DNA of 64,000 nt from Isosphaera sp. (GCA_013822345.1 PNKH01000017.1:23215-87214); one strand, 5' to 3'. Counted from the stretch's first letter, positions 1 through 9,259 are shown. Numbers and translations are program-made. The notes: generated from the sequence alone by a model not told the origin.

Positions 1-65
1 CGGGCGTTCCGCCGTTAGAGGGTGTCCGGGGCAGAACGGTTCGTCTGCGCCGGCGTCCGGGGTGG

Positions 66-71
66 TATACT
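66..71 (+). promoter_or_regulatory. candidate -10 box upstream of the first gene
   Basis: TATACT preceded by TGG lies 30 bases before the ATG at 102 and stands out in very GC-rich DNA. No convincing -35 hexamer is visible 17 bases upstream, so it may act as an extended -10 or be chance. Confidence 0.3.
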
Positions 72-101
72 CTCCGCACCATCGGTCACTGAGGGCGCCC
101 C

Positions 102-824
102 ATGGCCACGAACCGCAGCCGCCGGCCGCGCGACGAGGACGACGAGGACGAGGACGACCGGCCCCGCCGCCGGCGCCGGGACGAGGACGGCGAGGACGAG
201 GGCGAGCGGCCGCGCGGCCGCCGCCGGGACGACGAGGACGAGGACCGGCCGCGGCGCCGGCGGCGCGACGAGGACGAGGAGGACGACCGGCCCCGGCGGC
301 GGCCGAAGCGGAAGAGCCGCGGCGGGCCCAGCACCGGGCTGATCCTCGGGCTGGTGTTCGGCGGGCTGGCGGTCGTCGGGGTGATCGTGGCGGTGGTGCT
401 GCTCGTCGGGCGGCTCGGCGGCGCGAACATTTCCTACGCCAAGTTCAAGGCGATCGGGGCGGGGGCGACGATCGAGAGCCTGGAGAAGGACTTCGGGAAG
501 GCGAAGAAGCTGGAGAAGTCGGAGTGGGCGTCGGTCCGGTACACGGACGACCCCGACGCGGCCGTCGGGGGGTTCCGGCGGGGCGAACCCGTGGTGCGGG
601 ACGCGACCCTGGCGAGTGTCGCCCAGGCCTACGGGATCGACGACTGGTACCACTGGCACGGCGGGTCGGAGGACATCTACGTCGGCACCGGGACCGACCA
701 CACCGGCCGCCGCGGCCCGCTCATCAAAGTGTACACCAACTCGAACGCGACGCGGGAGAACGCCCGGGCCGGGGGCGACTTCAACAAGATGGTCCCGAGC
801 TACCTGGTGGAGGCGGTGAGGTGA
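102..824 (+). CDS. hypothetical single-pass membrane protein, charged N-terminus (paralogue A)
   Basis: 240 aa. Residues 1-75 are an alternating Asp/Glu/Arg low-complexity tract. One hydrophobic segment (about 82-110) follows, then a roughly 130-residue globular domain beginning ISYAKFKAIG. The domain contains the DWYHWHGGSEDIYVG motif that the next gene nearly repeats. This layout predicts a cytoplasmic charged tail, one membrane pass and an exported C-terminal domain. The 'lead peptide, LG-like segment, W-Y, V-x-V' order is vaguely reminiscent of SmpA/BamE-like domains, but I cannot assign it. The ATG at 102 sits just before the charged tract and after a -10-like box. Function unknown. Confidence 0.75.
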   Translation: MATNRSRRPRDEDDEDEDDRPRRRRRDEDGEDEGERPRGRRRDDEDEDRPRRRRRDEDEEDDRPRRRPKRKSRGGPSTGLILGLVFGGLAVVGVIVAVVLLVGRLGGANISYAKFKAIGAGATIESLEKDFGKAKKLEKSEWASVRYTDDPDAAVGGFRRGEPVVRDATLASVAQAYGIDDWYHWHGGSEDIYVGTGTDHTGRRGPLIKVYTNSNATRENARAGGDFNKMVPSYLVEAVR

Positions 825-881
825 GCGGCCGGGGACCGGCCGACACCGCACTCCTCCAGAACCCGTTCGTCGAGGCGCCCG

Positions 882-1571
882 ATGGCCACGAACCGCACCC
901 GCCGGCGCGACGAGGAAGAGGACGAGGACGACCGGCCGCGCCGCCGGCGCCGGGCCGAGGACGACGAGGACGACCGCCCGCGCGGCCGGCGCCGGCGGGA
1001 CGACGAGGCCGAGGACCGGCCGCGGCGGAGGCGGCGGGACGCCGATGACGAGGAGGACGCTCGACCCCGCCGTCGGCCGAAGCGGAAGGGCCGCGGGGGG
1101 CCGGGCGCCGGGTTGATCGTCGGCCTGGTGCTCGGCGGGCTGGCGGTGGTCGGGGGGGTGGTGCTGCTGGTGTTGGTCGGCGGGTCGGGCATTTCGTACG
1201 CGAAGTTCAAGGAGATCAGCTCGGCCGACACGATCCCGAGCCTGGAGAAGCGGCTCGGGAAGGCGAAGAAGCTGGAGAAGTCGGCGTGGGCGACGACCCG
1301 GTTCGGGGACGGCGGGCCGGACGGCGGGGGCCGGCCGGACTGGACCGGCGGCGGGAACTTGGCGGCCCTCTCCCAGGCCTACCTGATCGACAACTGGTAC
1401 CACTGGCACAGCGGGTCGGAGGACGTCTACGTCGGCACCGACCGCCACGGTCTGAGCTGGAAGGTGTACAACAACACGGACGCGGCGAACGCGAACGCCC
1501 GGGCCGGCGGCGACCCGAACAAGTTGGTGCCGGCCTACGAACTCAAGCCGGTGACGCCGTGGCCGGACTGA
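882..1571 (+). CDS. hypothetical single-pass membrane protein, charged N-terminus (paralogue B)
   Basis: 229 aa, clearly a tandem duplicate of the preceding gene, 57 bases downstream on the same strand. It has the same order: an Asp/Glu/Arg tract (1-72), one transmembrane helix (about 78-102) and the C-terminal domain with ISYAKFKEIS, LEKRLGKAKKLEKSAWA and NWYHWHSGSEDVYVG. Sequence differs most in the low-complexity tract and around the middle (GDGGPDGGGRPDWTGGG). The pair is probably co-transcribed. Function unknown. Confidence 0.75.
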   Translation: MATNRTRRRDEEEDEDDRPRRRRRAEDDEDDRPRGRRRRDDEAEDRPRRRRRDADDEEDARPRRRPKRKGRGGPGAGLIVGLVLGGLAVVGGVVLLVLVGGSGISYAKFKEISSADTIPSLEKRLGKAKKLEKSAWATTRFGDGGPDGGGRPDWTGGGNLAALSQAYLIDNWYHWHSGSEDVYVGTDRHGLSWKVYNNTDAANANARAGGDPNKLVPAYELKPVTPWPD

Positions 1572-1740
1572 CCGGCGGTCACCCGTCTGACTTCCCGACC
1601 CCGTTGCCTGAAAGAGTGAACGGGCGGGGTCGCATTTCCAGCATTCTTGTGGCCCCCGTTCCGCTGAAGGGGTAATTTTACACCGGCGTCGCAGAGGTCA
1701 ACCCGTTCATGCGGCCGCACGGTCGGCCGGGAGTAGGCTC

Positions 1741-2358
1741 GTGACTCGCCCCTGGAAGTCCCTGTTCGCCGCGGCGGTGTGCCTGGCCCTCAGCCAGGGC
1801 GGGACGGCGTCCGCCGCCCTGATCACCCTGAACTTCGACACGCGCCTGGACAACGGCGCACCGATCCCCGTCAACACTCTGGTGAACGCCGCCTACCCGG
1901 GCGTCGGGGCCACGTTCTCGGCCAACGCGACCATCGTAGCGGGCGGCCCTGGGGGGATCCCGACCCTGCCGAACTTCGCGGCTGGCCTGCCGCTGTTCAG
2001 TGGGGTCATCACGGTCACGTTCGACACCCCGACGGACTTCGTCTCGGCACAGAACGTCACCGCCTCCGGGTTCACCCTGACCGCCTTCCGGGCGGACGAC
2101 TCGGTGGTCGGGGTGTCGGTCGCCCCGTTCAATTCGACCCCGACCGGGGGTCCGTTCTTCACCGCGATGGTCACGGACCCGACGGCCAGCATCGCGCGGG
2201 TGACCTTCACCCCGGTCGGCGGCCAGTACGGCTTCGACAACTTCACCTTCAACCAGACCGCGGTCGTCCCCGAGCCGTCCAGCATGGTGTTGTTGGGCCT
2301 CGGGGCGGCCGGCCTGGTCGGCTACGCCCGGAAGCGGCGGACCACGCCGGCGGCGTGA
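1741..2358 (+). CDS. PEP-CTERM sorting-domain protein
   Basis: 205 aa starting at GTG. It has an N-terminal signal peptide (hydrophobic FAAAVCLALSQGG, probable cleavage after TASAA) and a beta-rich secreted domain. The C-terminus is a classical PEP-CTERM sorting signal: VPEPSSMVLLGLGAAGLVGY followed by the basic ARKRR tail. In this family the signal is removed by an exosortase and the protein is targeted to the cell surface or exopolysaccharide. No exosortase is in the window. A strong terminator follows at 2384. Confidence 0.88.
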   Translation: MTRPWKSLFAAAVCLALSQGGTASAALITLNFDTRLDNGAPIPVNTLVNAAYPGVGATFSANATIVAGGPGGIPTLPNFAAGLPLFSGVITVTFDTPTDFVSAQNVTASGFTLTAFRADDSVVGVSVAPFNSTPTGGPFFTAMVTDPTASIARVTFTPVGGQYGFDNFTFNQTAVVPEPSSMVLLGLGAAGLVGYARKRRTTPAA

Positions 2359-2383
2359 CCCGGCCCGCGGCCAGAGACGCGCG

Positions 2384-2416
2384 AAGCCCCGGGGTTGTCG
2401 CCCCGGGGCTTCCGCT
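2384..2416 (+). terminator. rho-independent-type terminator of the PEP-CTERM gene
   Basis: Perfect 11-bp stem AAGCCCCGGGG / CCCCGGGGCTT with a 6-base loop, followed within a few bases by CTTTTC. It lies between convergent genes, so it may serve both. Confidence 0.7.
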
Positions 2417-2435
2417 TTTCGTGGCGCGTTCGCCC

Positions 2436-3089
2436 TCACCCACCCAACTCCTTCAACTCGGCCGCGAGGTTCGCCTTGGCCCGCGCCTCGCCCTCCTCGA
2501 ACACCACCTGGTGCGCGAACAGCCGCGGCCGGGCCAGGAACCGCTCCAGCACCGCCCGCCGCCCGGCCCGGTAGTCGGCGTCCGGCAGGAACGCGTACTC
2601 CCGCCGGATGTCCGCCGCGTACCGCCGGTACCGGTCCTCCGCCGCCCCCAGGATCGCCAGGTCGGCGTCCAGCAGGGCGGCCGTGTCCCGGTCCCCGGGC
2701 GGCTCGGCCGTACTCAGGTGGGCCGTCGCCCGAACGAGCCGGACCACCCGCACGAGCACCGACGCCGGCACCCCGACCGGGCCGAGCAGGTCGACCGCCA
2801 GCTCCCCGCTCCGGGCCTCGTTGTCCCGCGCCCGCGGGTCGTACACCGCGTCGTGGAACCACGCGGCCAGCTGCAGCGCCGGCGGGTCGGCCACCCCCGG
2901 GGCCAGCCGCCCGAGCACCCGGAACACGTCCGTCAGGTGCTCCAGGTTGTGGTAGTACCGGTCCGGGGCCGAGTACGCGGCGGCCAGCACGTCGAACGCC
3001 GGGTACGCGTCGGCCGCGGACACATTGTACCGCTCCAGCAGCCGGACCCAGTCCTTCTGCATCGACTCCAGGCGCTCCGGTGAAATCAT
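2436..3089 (-). CDS. HD-domain metal-dependent phosphohydrolase-like protein
   Basis: 217 aa from the ATG at 3089 (MISPERLESMQKDW), chosen over an upstream in-frame start because that extension is compositionally junk. Motifs: YYHNLEHL near the N-terminus, then WFHDAVYD with the HD doublet, followed by NEARSGELAVDLL. These match the family of small predicted HD hydrolases (COG4339-like) widespread in bacteria, whose substrate is not established. It is monocistronic and convergent with the PEP-CTERM gene. Confidence 0.75.
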   Translation of the reverse strand: MISPERLESMQKDWVRLLERYNVSAADAYPAFDVLAAAYSAPDRYYHNLEHLTDVFRVLGRLAPGVADPPALQLAAWFHDAVYDPRARDNEARSGELAVDLLGPVGVPASVLVRVVRLVRATAHLSTAEPPGDRDTAALLDADLAILGAAEDRYRRYAADIRREYAFLPDADYRAGRRAVLERFLARPRLFAHQVVFEEGEARAKANLAAELKELGG

Positions 3090-3203
3090 GAATCGCTCGC
3101 GGGGGTCGGTCGGGTTGGCGGTCCGGGGCGGACCCAACTATCGGTCACAAATCCGGGTCTTGCGCGCGGGGGCGCGGGAAATGTCCGGCGGCGGGCCTTC
3201 CTC

Positions 3204-3266
3204 GTAGCACAAGCGTCCTCGCTTGTGCCCAGCTCGGTGCGGCACAAGCGAGGACGCTTGTGCTAC
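3204..3266. repeat. intergenic nested palindrome
   Basis: Two perfect 25-bp inverted arms (3204-3228 and 3242-3266) flank a 13-base spacer. Each arm is itself a palindrome (GCACAAGCG-tcct-CGCTTGTGC), so several cruciform or hairpin states are possible. It lies between the divergent HD gene and the next large gene. It resembles the nested palindrome at 21694 in architecture but not in sequence. Confidence 0.85.
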
Positions 3267-3330
3267 GGCAAAGCACACCCGCGGACGGTCATGCCCCGGG
3301 AAGACGGGCGACACCCGGCGACGTGAGCAC

Positions 3331-3360
3331 TTGCCCCCCGGGTCCCGCGGCGGGTACAGT
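3331..3360 (+). promoter_or_regulatory. candidate sigma-70 type promoter
   Basis: TTGCCC (3331-3336), an 18-base spacer and TACAGT (3355-3360), 48 bases before the ATG at 3409. Match to consensus is moderate. Confidence 0.35.
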
Positions 3361-3408
3361 TTACTCCAGCGGCCGCCGGGCGTCCGGCCGCCCCGCGGCG
3401 GAGCGCGC

Positions 3409-6400
3409 ATGTCCCAAGCCACCCCCCACGCCGTCGGCCGGGCCGCCGGCCCCGACCCGTCCGCCCGGGGGCGGCGGGTGCGGGCGGCCCGCGGGGCGTG
3501 CTGGGTCATCGCCGCCGGGCTGGCCGGGGCCGGCGCGGTCATCCTCCTCGACTTCGCCCTCGGGCTCCCGCCGTGGGCCCGGGCCGTCGGCCTCGCCGGG
3601 TGGGTGACCGCGGTCGGGGTGCTGGTCTGGCGGCTCGTCCTCCGCCCGCTGTCCGACGGCGGGCCGGCCCCGCCGGCCGGCCGCGACGCCCCCGGGAACG
3701 CCCGGGCCGCCGCCGCCGCCAGCCTCGCGCTGCTCGCCTGCCTGGCCGCCGGGGCGCTGCTCCCGGGGGCCGTCGGCCACTTCCGCCGGGTCGCCCTCCC
3801 GTGGCAGAAGGCCGCCCCCGCCCCGTACCGGGTGGTCGTCACCTCCGGGGAGCCGGTCGCCCGCCGCCACGGCCCGGTCACCCTCACCGCCTACGCCGAG
3901 TCCGGCGACCCGAACGCCCCCGCCGCCCGCGCCACCCTCGTCGTCCGCGACGGCCCCGGCGCCCCCGAGCGGCGCCTCAAGATGACCGCCGCCGCCGGCG
4001 GGACGTTCCACGCCACCCCGGCCGCCGTCCCGGCCGACTTCGAGTACCGGATCGAGATCGGCGGGGCGACGAGCGACTGGTTCCCGGTCGCCGTCCTCGA
4101 CCCGGTCGAGCTCGCCGCCGGCACCGCCACCGAGGTCCTGGCCCCGGGGTACGCCCCGGCCGCCCCGAAGGTCACCCGCCCCGGGTTCGTCCCGCCCGAC
4201 GGGATCCGGCACGGGACGGCCGAGTTCCGGTTCCGGTTCACCCGCCCGGCCGCCGACGCCTACCTGGAGTTCCGCCCGGACGCCGGCGGGCCGCCCGAAC
4301 TGACCCGCGTCCCGCTCGCCGCCGACCGGCTGTCCGGGGCGGCCGCCGTCCGGCTGCAGCGGGACGGGGCGCTGAAGCTCGTCGCCGTCGCGGACCGGGA
4401 CGGGAAGAAGCTGCGGACGGAGGCGGCCGTCCCGCTCCGGGTGCGGGCGGACGCCCCGCCACGGTTCGAGCTGGTCTCCGGGGTGTCGCCGCGGCCGGTG
4501 GCGGTCCGCCCCGGGGTGCCGCTGCGGATCGGGTTCGCCGCCGCCGACGACCTCGGGGTTGGGTCGGCAGTGCTCGAGTGGGCCTCGGGCGACCTCCGGC
4601 CGGCCCAGGAGGAGGTCGAGTTGATCGGGGCCGGCACCCCCCGGGCGACCGGCCGGGTCACCTTCGACCCGTCGTCCAAGGTCCGGGTCGGGGAGACGGT
4701 CCGGGTCCGCCTCCGCGTCCTCGACACCCGCAAGCTCGCCGACGCCGCCCAGGGCCCGCAGGACGCGACCTACCCGGAGGCCGGGTGGGCGACCGTCCGG
4801 GTCGACCCCGACGCCCCGCCCCCGGAGGCCCAGGAGGTGACCGGCCGGCGGGACGCGGTGCGGGACGCCCTGACCGCGGTCGGCGGGGAGTTGGTGAACG
4901 TGGCCGACGGGGTCGGGCAGGTTCGGGACGAGTCCGACGGGAGGCCGGACCTGGAGGAGAAGCACGTCTCGCTCCTGAACAACGCCCGGGACGGCCTCGG
5001 GAAGGCGAACGAGTGGCTGGGCGGGGCGGTCCGCGAGGCCGGGCTGAACCCGGAACTCCGGCCGGTCGCCGCCGGGCTGCGCGGCGCCGAGGGGTATCTG
5101 AAGGCGGCCGACGAGGCGATCCGGCGGGCCGCCCCCGCCCCGGCCGCCGCCCGGGCGGTCGAGCTGGCGGTGGCGGCCAAGCTGCTGTCCGACGCGGCCG
5201 ACCGGATCGGGGACATGGCCGCCCGGAACGACCGCGTCGCCCGGGACCGGCTCGACGCGTGGTCGCTGGCCGCCCTGGCGTCCGACCTCGCCGCCGCCGA
5301 CCCGGCCCGGAAGGCGGAGTTCCCCGACCGGCTCCGGGCGCTGGTCGCCGAGAGCGAGCCCCTGCGGACCGCGGCCGGCGCGGACGCCCGGCTCGAGTTC
5401 GACCGGCTGGCGGCGGCCGCGTCGGACGTGGCCGGGGCGGTCCGGCTGTTGAACGAGGCGGCGGGTCAGCTCCGGGCGGCGGCGCGGGCCGGGCTGACGG
5501 AGGCGGTGACGACCGGCGGGGCGGTCCTGGCCGCCGACGCGGCCGTCCTGCTCGCCCGGGTCGAGACGGCGGCCCGGCTGGCCGGCGTCACCCTCCCGCC
5601 CCCGGGCGGGTTCCGGCGGGCGGCGGAGCTGATCGCGGCCGGGGACACGTTCGCCGCCCTGACCGAGCTGGAGGGCCTGGCCCAGAGCCTGGACGCGGCC
5701 GCGGCGGCGTTCGGGAAGTGGGCCGCCGGCCGGGCCGACCCGAAGGTCGCGGCCCGGCACCTCGCCCTGTGGCAGGCCGACATCCTGACCCGGTTCCGCA
5801 AAGAGACGGGGGGGAACGCGGCCCGGTTCGCCACCCTCCCGGCGGAGGCGCGGGACGCCGTCCGGGCCGAGGCGGCGGCCGTCCGGGAGGCGGTCGCCGG
5901 GCTTCGGTTACCGCCCGGGACGGACACGGTCCGCGCCCGGGTGCTCGACCACGTCACCGCGACCGGTCGATATCTCGCCGCCGGCGGGCCGAGCGCCGAC
6001 GCGGCGATGCAGGCGTCGGCCGACGCCCTGAACCGCCTCGCCGAGACGCTGTCGCCGGTCCCGGACCGGCTGGCGAAGACCCGGGCCGGGTTCGACGCGC
6101 TGGTCCGGGAGCAGGAGTCGATCCGGGCGGGGACCGAGCAGGCGTTCCGCGGCGGCGGCGGCCTGGCCCTCGATCAGAAGTTGGTGGTGCTCGCGGACCG
6201 GCAGCGGAAGCAGGCGACGGCGGTCGCCGACCTCGACCTGCCGGGCCTGGACGCCCGCCGGGTCAGGCTCGGTGCGGCCCTGCTCGCCGCGGCCGCCGAC
6301 CTCCGGGACGGGCTCCCCCAGGACGCGGCCGCGGCGCAGGCGTGGGCCCGGCGGGAGTTCGACCGGCTGCGCGGGCTCCTGTTCGACAACGCCACCCCGC

Positions 6401-7959
6401 CGGACGACAAGGCGGAGGAGTTGGCCCGGCGGATGGAGGCGGTGGTGGCCGCGGTCGCGGCGCTCGGCCCGGCCGCGGCGCCGGACCAGTTCAAGCTGAA
6501 CGAGTTGGAGGTGAAGGAGGTCGCCCGCCAACTCGGCCAGGTGCCGCGGCCGGCCGAGGCCGCCGGCCTCCTCGCCGACGCCGTGGAGGCGGTGCAGGCG
6601 GCCGAGGCGGCGCTGCGGAACGGGGCCGGGCCGGGGTTGTCGGCGAAGCTCCGGGCCGCGGCCGCGGCGCTCGGCACCCTCGCCACCCGCCTGTCCGGGG
6701 CCGAGTCCGACCTGGACCGCCTCCGCCGGCTGGCCGCGAACCGCCGGGCGGCGGCGCTGGCCGCCCCGAGGCAGGTGAACCGGCCGGTCGACCCGGACGC
6801 GGCCCGGCGGCTCGGGTGGGAGGCGGAGGAACTCGCCCTGACCCGGGTCGGGCCGTCCGGTCAGGTCCACAAGAAGCGGGTGGCCGAGCAGTACGCCCGG
6901 CTCCGCGACAACCCGGCTCCCGACCGCCAGGCCGGGGCGCACGCGGCGCTGGCCGAGGCGCTCGAGGAGCTGGCCGCGCTGACCGCCGACCTGCCGCACC
7001 TCGCCGCCGGGCTCGACACCCGCCCGCCGGCGCCCGACCCACCGGCCGCGGCCGACGCGTACCTCCCGTCGCGCCGGCTGGCGGACGACCTGGGCGACCT
7101 CGCCGGCCGGCTCCGGGCGGCCCGCGGCCCGCTCCGCGACCTCCCCGGGGAGGTTCGGCGGGTGACCCGCCCGGCGGCGGTCAACCCGGTCGGCCCGGTC
7201 GAGGCGCGGCAGCGGCTGCTCGCGGCCGAGGCGGCGCGGCTGGCCGACTCCCTCGCCCCGCACGCGGCCGCCCTGCCGGCCGACCCGGCGCAGGCCGCCG
7301 CGGCAGCCGCCCTCGCCGCCGACCTCCTCCGCGACGGGGCCGTGTCGCCGGCGGCCGACGCCGCCGACCACGCCGCCGGGTTGCTGCTGGTGCTGGCGGC
7401 GGACCGGCGGGCGCGGGCGGCTGCGGACCTGGCCGCCCGGCAGGCGGCGGCGGCGCGGGAGGCGGGTCGGCTGCGGCACGCCTACGCCGGGGCGGCGGCG
7501 CAGCAGCAGGCGCGGTCGGGCGAACTGGAGCGGCGGGCGGCCGGGCTGGCGGCGGCGCTGGAGGCGGCGGCGCGGGACGCCGGGCGGGACGGGCCGGACG
7601 GGAAGACGTTGGGCGAGGCGGCGGCGGAGGTGCGGGCGGGGGTGAAGCTGTTGGCCGAGGCCGGCCGGGCGGCGGCCGACGGGGACGCGGACGCGGCGGC
7701 CGGGCTACGGTCCGACGCCGAGACCCGGTTCCGGGAGGCGGCGGCGAAGGCGGCCGGGGCCGGGCCGGACTTCACCACCCTCCCGGACCTCGACCCGGAC
7801 ACGGCCGCGACCGGGGCGGCGCTGCGGCGGGCGGGGCGGGCGCTGGCCCGGGCCGCCGGGGAGCGGGACGCGGCCGCGGTGGCGAAGTTGTTGCGGGAGG
7901 CCGGGGAGGAGTGCGGCCGGGCCGCCGGGGTGATCCGCACCCGCCTCGCCCCGCCATGA
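3409..7959 (+). CDS. large coiled-coil membrane protein (DUF4175-like)
   Basis: 1516 aa from the ATG at 3409 (MSQATPHAVGR); the in-frame upstream extension crosses the intergenic palindrome and was rejected. Three hydrophobic segments occur in the first 130 residues. A beta-type ectodomain with Ig-like stretches (VVVTSGEPVARRHGPVTL) extends to about residue 480. About 1000 residues of Ala/Arg/Glu/Leu-rich alpha-helical, coiled-coil-forming sequence follow. The architecture is like the DUF4175 proteins of planctomycetes, whose role is unknown. The stop codon overlaps the start of the following decayed gene (ATGA). Confidence 0.75.
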   Translation: MSQATPHAVGRAAGPDPSARGRRVRAARGACWVIAAGLAGAGAVILLDFALGLPPWARAVGLAGWVTAVGVLVWRLVLRPLSDGGPAPPAGRDAPGNARAAAAASLALLACLAAGALLPGAVGHFRRVALPWQKAAPAPYRVVVTSGEPVARRHGPVTLTAYAESGDPNAPAARATLVVRDGPGAPERRLKMTAAAGGTFHATPAAVPADFEYRIEIGGATSDWFPVAVLDPVELAAGTATEVLAPGYAPAAPKVTRPGFVPPDGIRHGTAEFRFRFTRPAADAYLEFRPDAGGPPELTRVPLAADRLSGAAAVRLQRDGALKLVAVADRDGKKLRTEAAVPLRVRADAPPRFELVSGVSPRPVAVRPGVPLRIGFAAADDLGVGSAVLEWASGDLRPAQEEVELIGAGTPRATGRVTFDPSSKVRVGETVRVRLRVLDTRKLADAAQGPQDATYPEAGWATVRVDPDAPPPEAQEVTGRRDAVRDALTAVGGELVNVADGVGQVRDESDGRPDLEEKHVSLLNNARDGLGKANEWLGGAVREAGLNPELRPVAAGLRGAEGYLKAADEAIRRAAPAPAAARAVELAVAAKLLSDAADRIGDMAARNDRVARDRLDAWSLAALASDLAAADPARKAEFPDRLRALVAESEPLRTAAGADARLEFDRLAAAASDVAGAVRLLNEAAGQLRAAARAGLTEAVTTGGAVLAADAAVLLARVETAARLAGVTLPPPGGFRRAAELIAAGDTFAALTELEGLAQSLDAAAAAFGKWAAGRADPKVAARHLALWQADILTRFRKETGGNAARFATLPAEARDAVRAEAAAVREAVAGLRLPPGTDTVRARVLDHVTATGRYLAAGGPSADAAMQASADALNRLAETLSPVPDRLAKTRAGFDALVREQESIRAGTEQAFRGGGGLALDQKLVVLADRQRKQATAVADLDLPGLDARRVRLGAALLAAAADLRDGLPQDAAAAQAWARREFDRLRGLLFDNATPPDDKAEELARRMEAVVAAVAALGPAAAPDQFKLNELEVKEVARQLGQVPRPAEAAGLLADAVEAVQAAEAALRNGAGPGLSAKLRAAAAALGTLATRLSGAESDLDRLRRLAANRRAAALAAPRQVNRPVDPDAARRLGWEAEELALTRVGPSGQVHKKRVAEQYARLRDNPAPDRQAGAHAALAEALEELAALTADLPHLAAGLDTRPPAPDPPAAADAYLPSRRLADDLGDLAGRLRAARGPLRDLPGEVRRVTRPAAVNPVGPVEARQRLLAAEAARLADSLAPHAAALPADPAQAAAAAALAADLLRDGAVSPAADAADHAAGLLLVLAADRRARAAADLAARQAAAAREAGRLRHAYAGAAAQQQARSGELERRAAGLAAALEAAARDAGRDGPDGKTLGEAAAEVRAGVKLLAEAGRAAADGDADAAAGLRSDAETRFREAAAKAAGAGPDFTTLPDLDPDTAATGAALRRAGRALARAAGERDAAAVAKLLREAGEECGRAAGVIRTRLAPP

Positions 7960-8260
7960 ACGTCCACGACCAGGCGAGCCGGTTCGCGGCGCGGCTCGAC
8001 CCGCCGGGGTTCTTCGGGCGGCTGCTCGGGCTGCCGGCCGGGGTGTTCGTGTTCCGCGGGTGGCTCGACACCCGCTCGGTCCCGTTCCCCGGCGGGACGG
8101 GCCGGACCGGGGACACGGTCGCCAGGGTAGACGACCCGGCCGGGGGCGGTTCGGGCCCCCGGCGGCGGTCGGGGCGGTGGCGGACCGGGACCGGCTGGAG
8201 CGGATGGCCGAGCGGATCCTCGACGCGGCCGGATGGGACGACCTCCTCGCCACCCCCTGA
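7956..8260 (+). pseudogene. decayed Rpn-like (DUF4351-type) nuclease/transposase gene
   Basis: The first reading frame opens with MNVHDQASRFAARLDPPGFF and continues to about DDPAGGG. As I recall, this is the conserved N-terminus of a multi-copy Gemmata family related to Rpn recombination-promoting nucleases. From about 8150 the homology continues in another frame as FGPPAAVGAV...DRDRLERMAERILDAAG and ends WDDLLATP, which looks like the C-terminus of the same family. The middle (roughly 200 residues in relatives I remember) is missing. So this is an internally deleted, frameshifted remnant. Confidence 0.6.
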
Positions 8261-8318
8261 ACCCGGCCGGCCGGCAGCGTGTCGGGTGTTCGCCCGTCAC
8301 CCCCCGCCGGAGCCCGCC

Positions 8319-8798
8319 GTGATCCGACCGACCACGCCCGACGACACCGCCGCGATCCTCGCCCTCGCCGTCGCCACCGGGCTCGCCCCGCCGGACGCCA
8401 CCGACGAACTGCGCGACGTGCTCGCGAGCCACTTCGCCGGCACCCTCGGCCGCGACCACACCTGGGTGACGGACGACGACGGCGGGCCGGTCGGGGTGGC
8501 GTACTTCGCGCCGGAACGGCTGACCGAGGGGACGTGGAACCTGTACATGATCGCCGTCCGGCCCGACCTCCAGGGGCGGGGCCGCGGCGCGGCCCTCCTC
8601 CGCCACGCCGAGGAGACGCTGGCGGCGCGGGGCGAGCGGCTGCTGCTGGTCGACACGTCGGGGCTGCCGGAGTTCGAGCGGACCCGGGCGTTCTACCGGA
8701 AGTGCGGGTACGACGAGGAGGCCCGGGTCCGCGAGTTCTGGAAGGCCGGCGACGACAAGGTGGTGTTCCGCAAGGCGCTGGCCGCCCCGGGGCGGTGA
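8319..8798 (+). CDS. GNAT-family N-acetyltransferase
   Basis: 159 aa from GTG 8319 (VIRPTTPDDTAAI). It carries the GNAT order: the N-terminal IRPTTPDD strand, motif A with NLYMIAVRPDLQGRGRGAAL (acetyl-CoA pyrophosphate-binding Q/R-x-x-G-x-G/A), and the C-terminal FYRKCGY motif B region. Substrate cannot be deduced. It follows the decayed Rpn-like gene and is convergent with the unknown 8810 gene. Confidence 0.85.
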   Translation: MIRPTTPDDTAAILALAVATGLAPPDATDELRDVLASHFAGTLGRDHTWVTDDDGGPVGVAYFAPERLTEGTWNLYMIAVRPDLQGRGRGAALLRHAEETLAARGERLLLVDTSGLPEFERTRAFYRKCGYDEEARVREFWKAGDDKVVFRKALAAPGR

Positions 8799-8809
8799 CC
8801 CGGGCCGCG

Positions 8810-9256
8810 TCAGTCCTTCTTCTTCCCGGCGGTGCACGGCTTCGCCATCACCGCCACGATCAGCACCTTCCCGTCCTTCGTCCGGTGCGGGGTCACCACC
8901 GGGAAGAACTTGTCGCACACGCACCCGTAGGTCACGTTCTCCAGCCCCGGCGGCTTGATCGTCAGGCTCACCCGCCCGTCCGCGTCCTTCGCCCGGGCCA
9001 CCGTCACCTTCAGCTCCTGCTTCTCCACCAGCGCGAACGTGTGCGACCCCCCGACCGCCACCGACTTCGCCTCGGTCGCGTGGATCACGAACCCGGTCAG
9101 CTTGTCGTCCCGCTTCTGCACCTGCCGCGCCAGGTCGACCAGCTTCGGGTCCACCTTGGCGTCCGCGTCGGTCGCCAGGACGACCACCACCGTCACCCGG
9201 ACCGGGTCGTCGGTCGGGCACAGCACCAGCAGGATCGGGGCCAGCGCGCCGGACAT
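8810..9256 (-). CDS. hypothetical protein, third gene of the ECF sigma operon
   Basis: 148 aa, starting 3 bases after the end of the anti-sigma-like gene and therefore translationally coupled. There is a short hydrophobic N-terminus (ALAPILLVLCP), then a beta-rich domain with GSHTFALVEKQELKV and a C-terminal part with two Cys in YGCVCDKFF. No family is recognised. Its position suggests a target or partner of the sigma/anti-sigma pair. Confidence 0.65.
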   Translation of the reverse strand: MSGALAPILLVLCPTDDPVRVTVVVVLATDADAKVDPKLVDLARQVQKRDDKLTGFVIHATEAKSVAVGGSHTFALVEKQELKVTVARAKDADGRVSLTIKPPGLENVTYGCVCDKFFPVVTPHRTKDGKVLIVAVMAKPCTAGKKKD

Positions 9257-9259
9257 GGG

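Noticed and set aside
15..1448. Long minus-strand frame opposite the tandem charged-tail genes
   Set aside because: It mirrors the Asp/Glu/Arg repeats of the plus-strand genes and gives Val/Pro/Arg low-complexity text with no domain.
3498..8798. 1766-codon plus-strand frame
   Set aside because: Only its last part (from 8319, GNAT) and a piece near 7956 are real. The rest is an Arg/Gly/Pro shadow of the coiled-coil gene in another frame.
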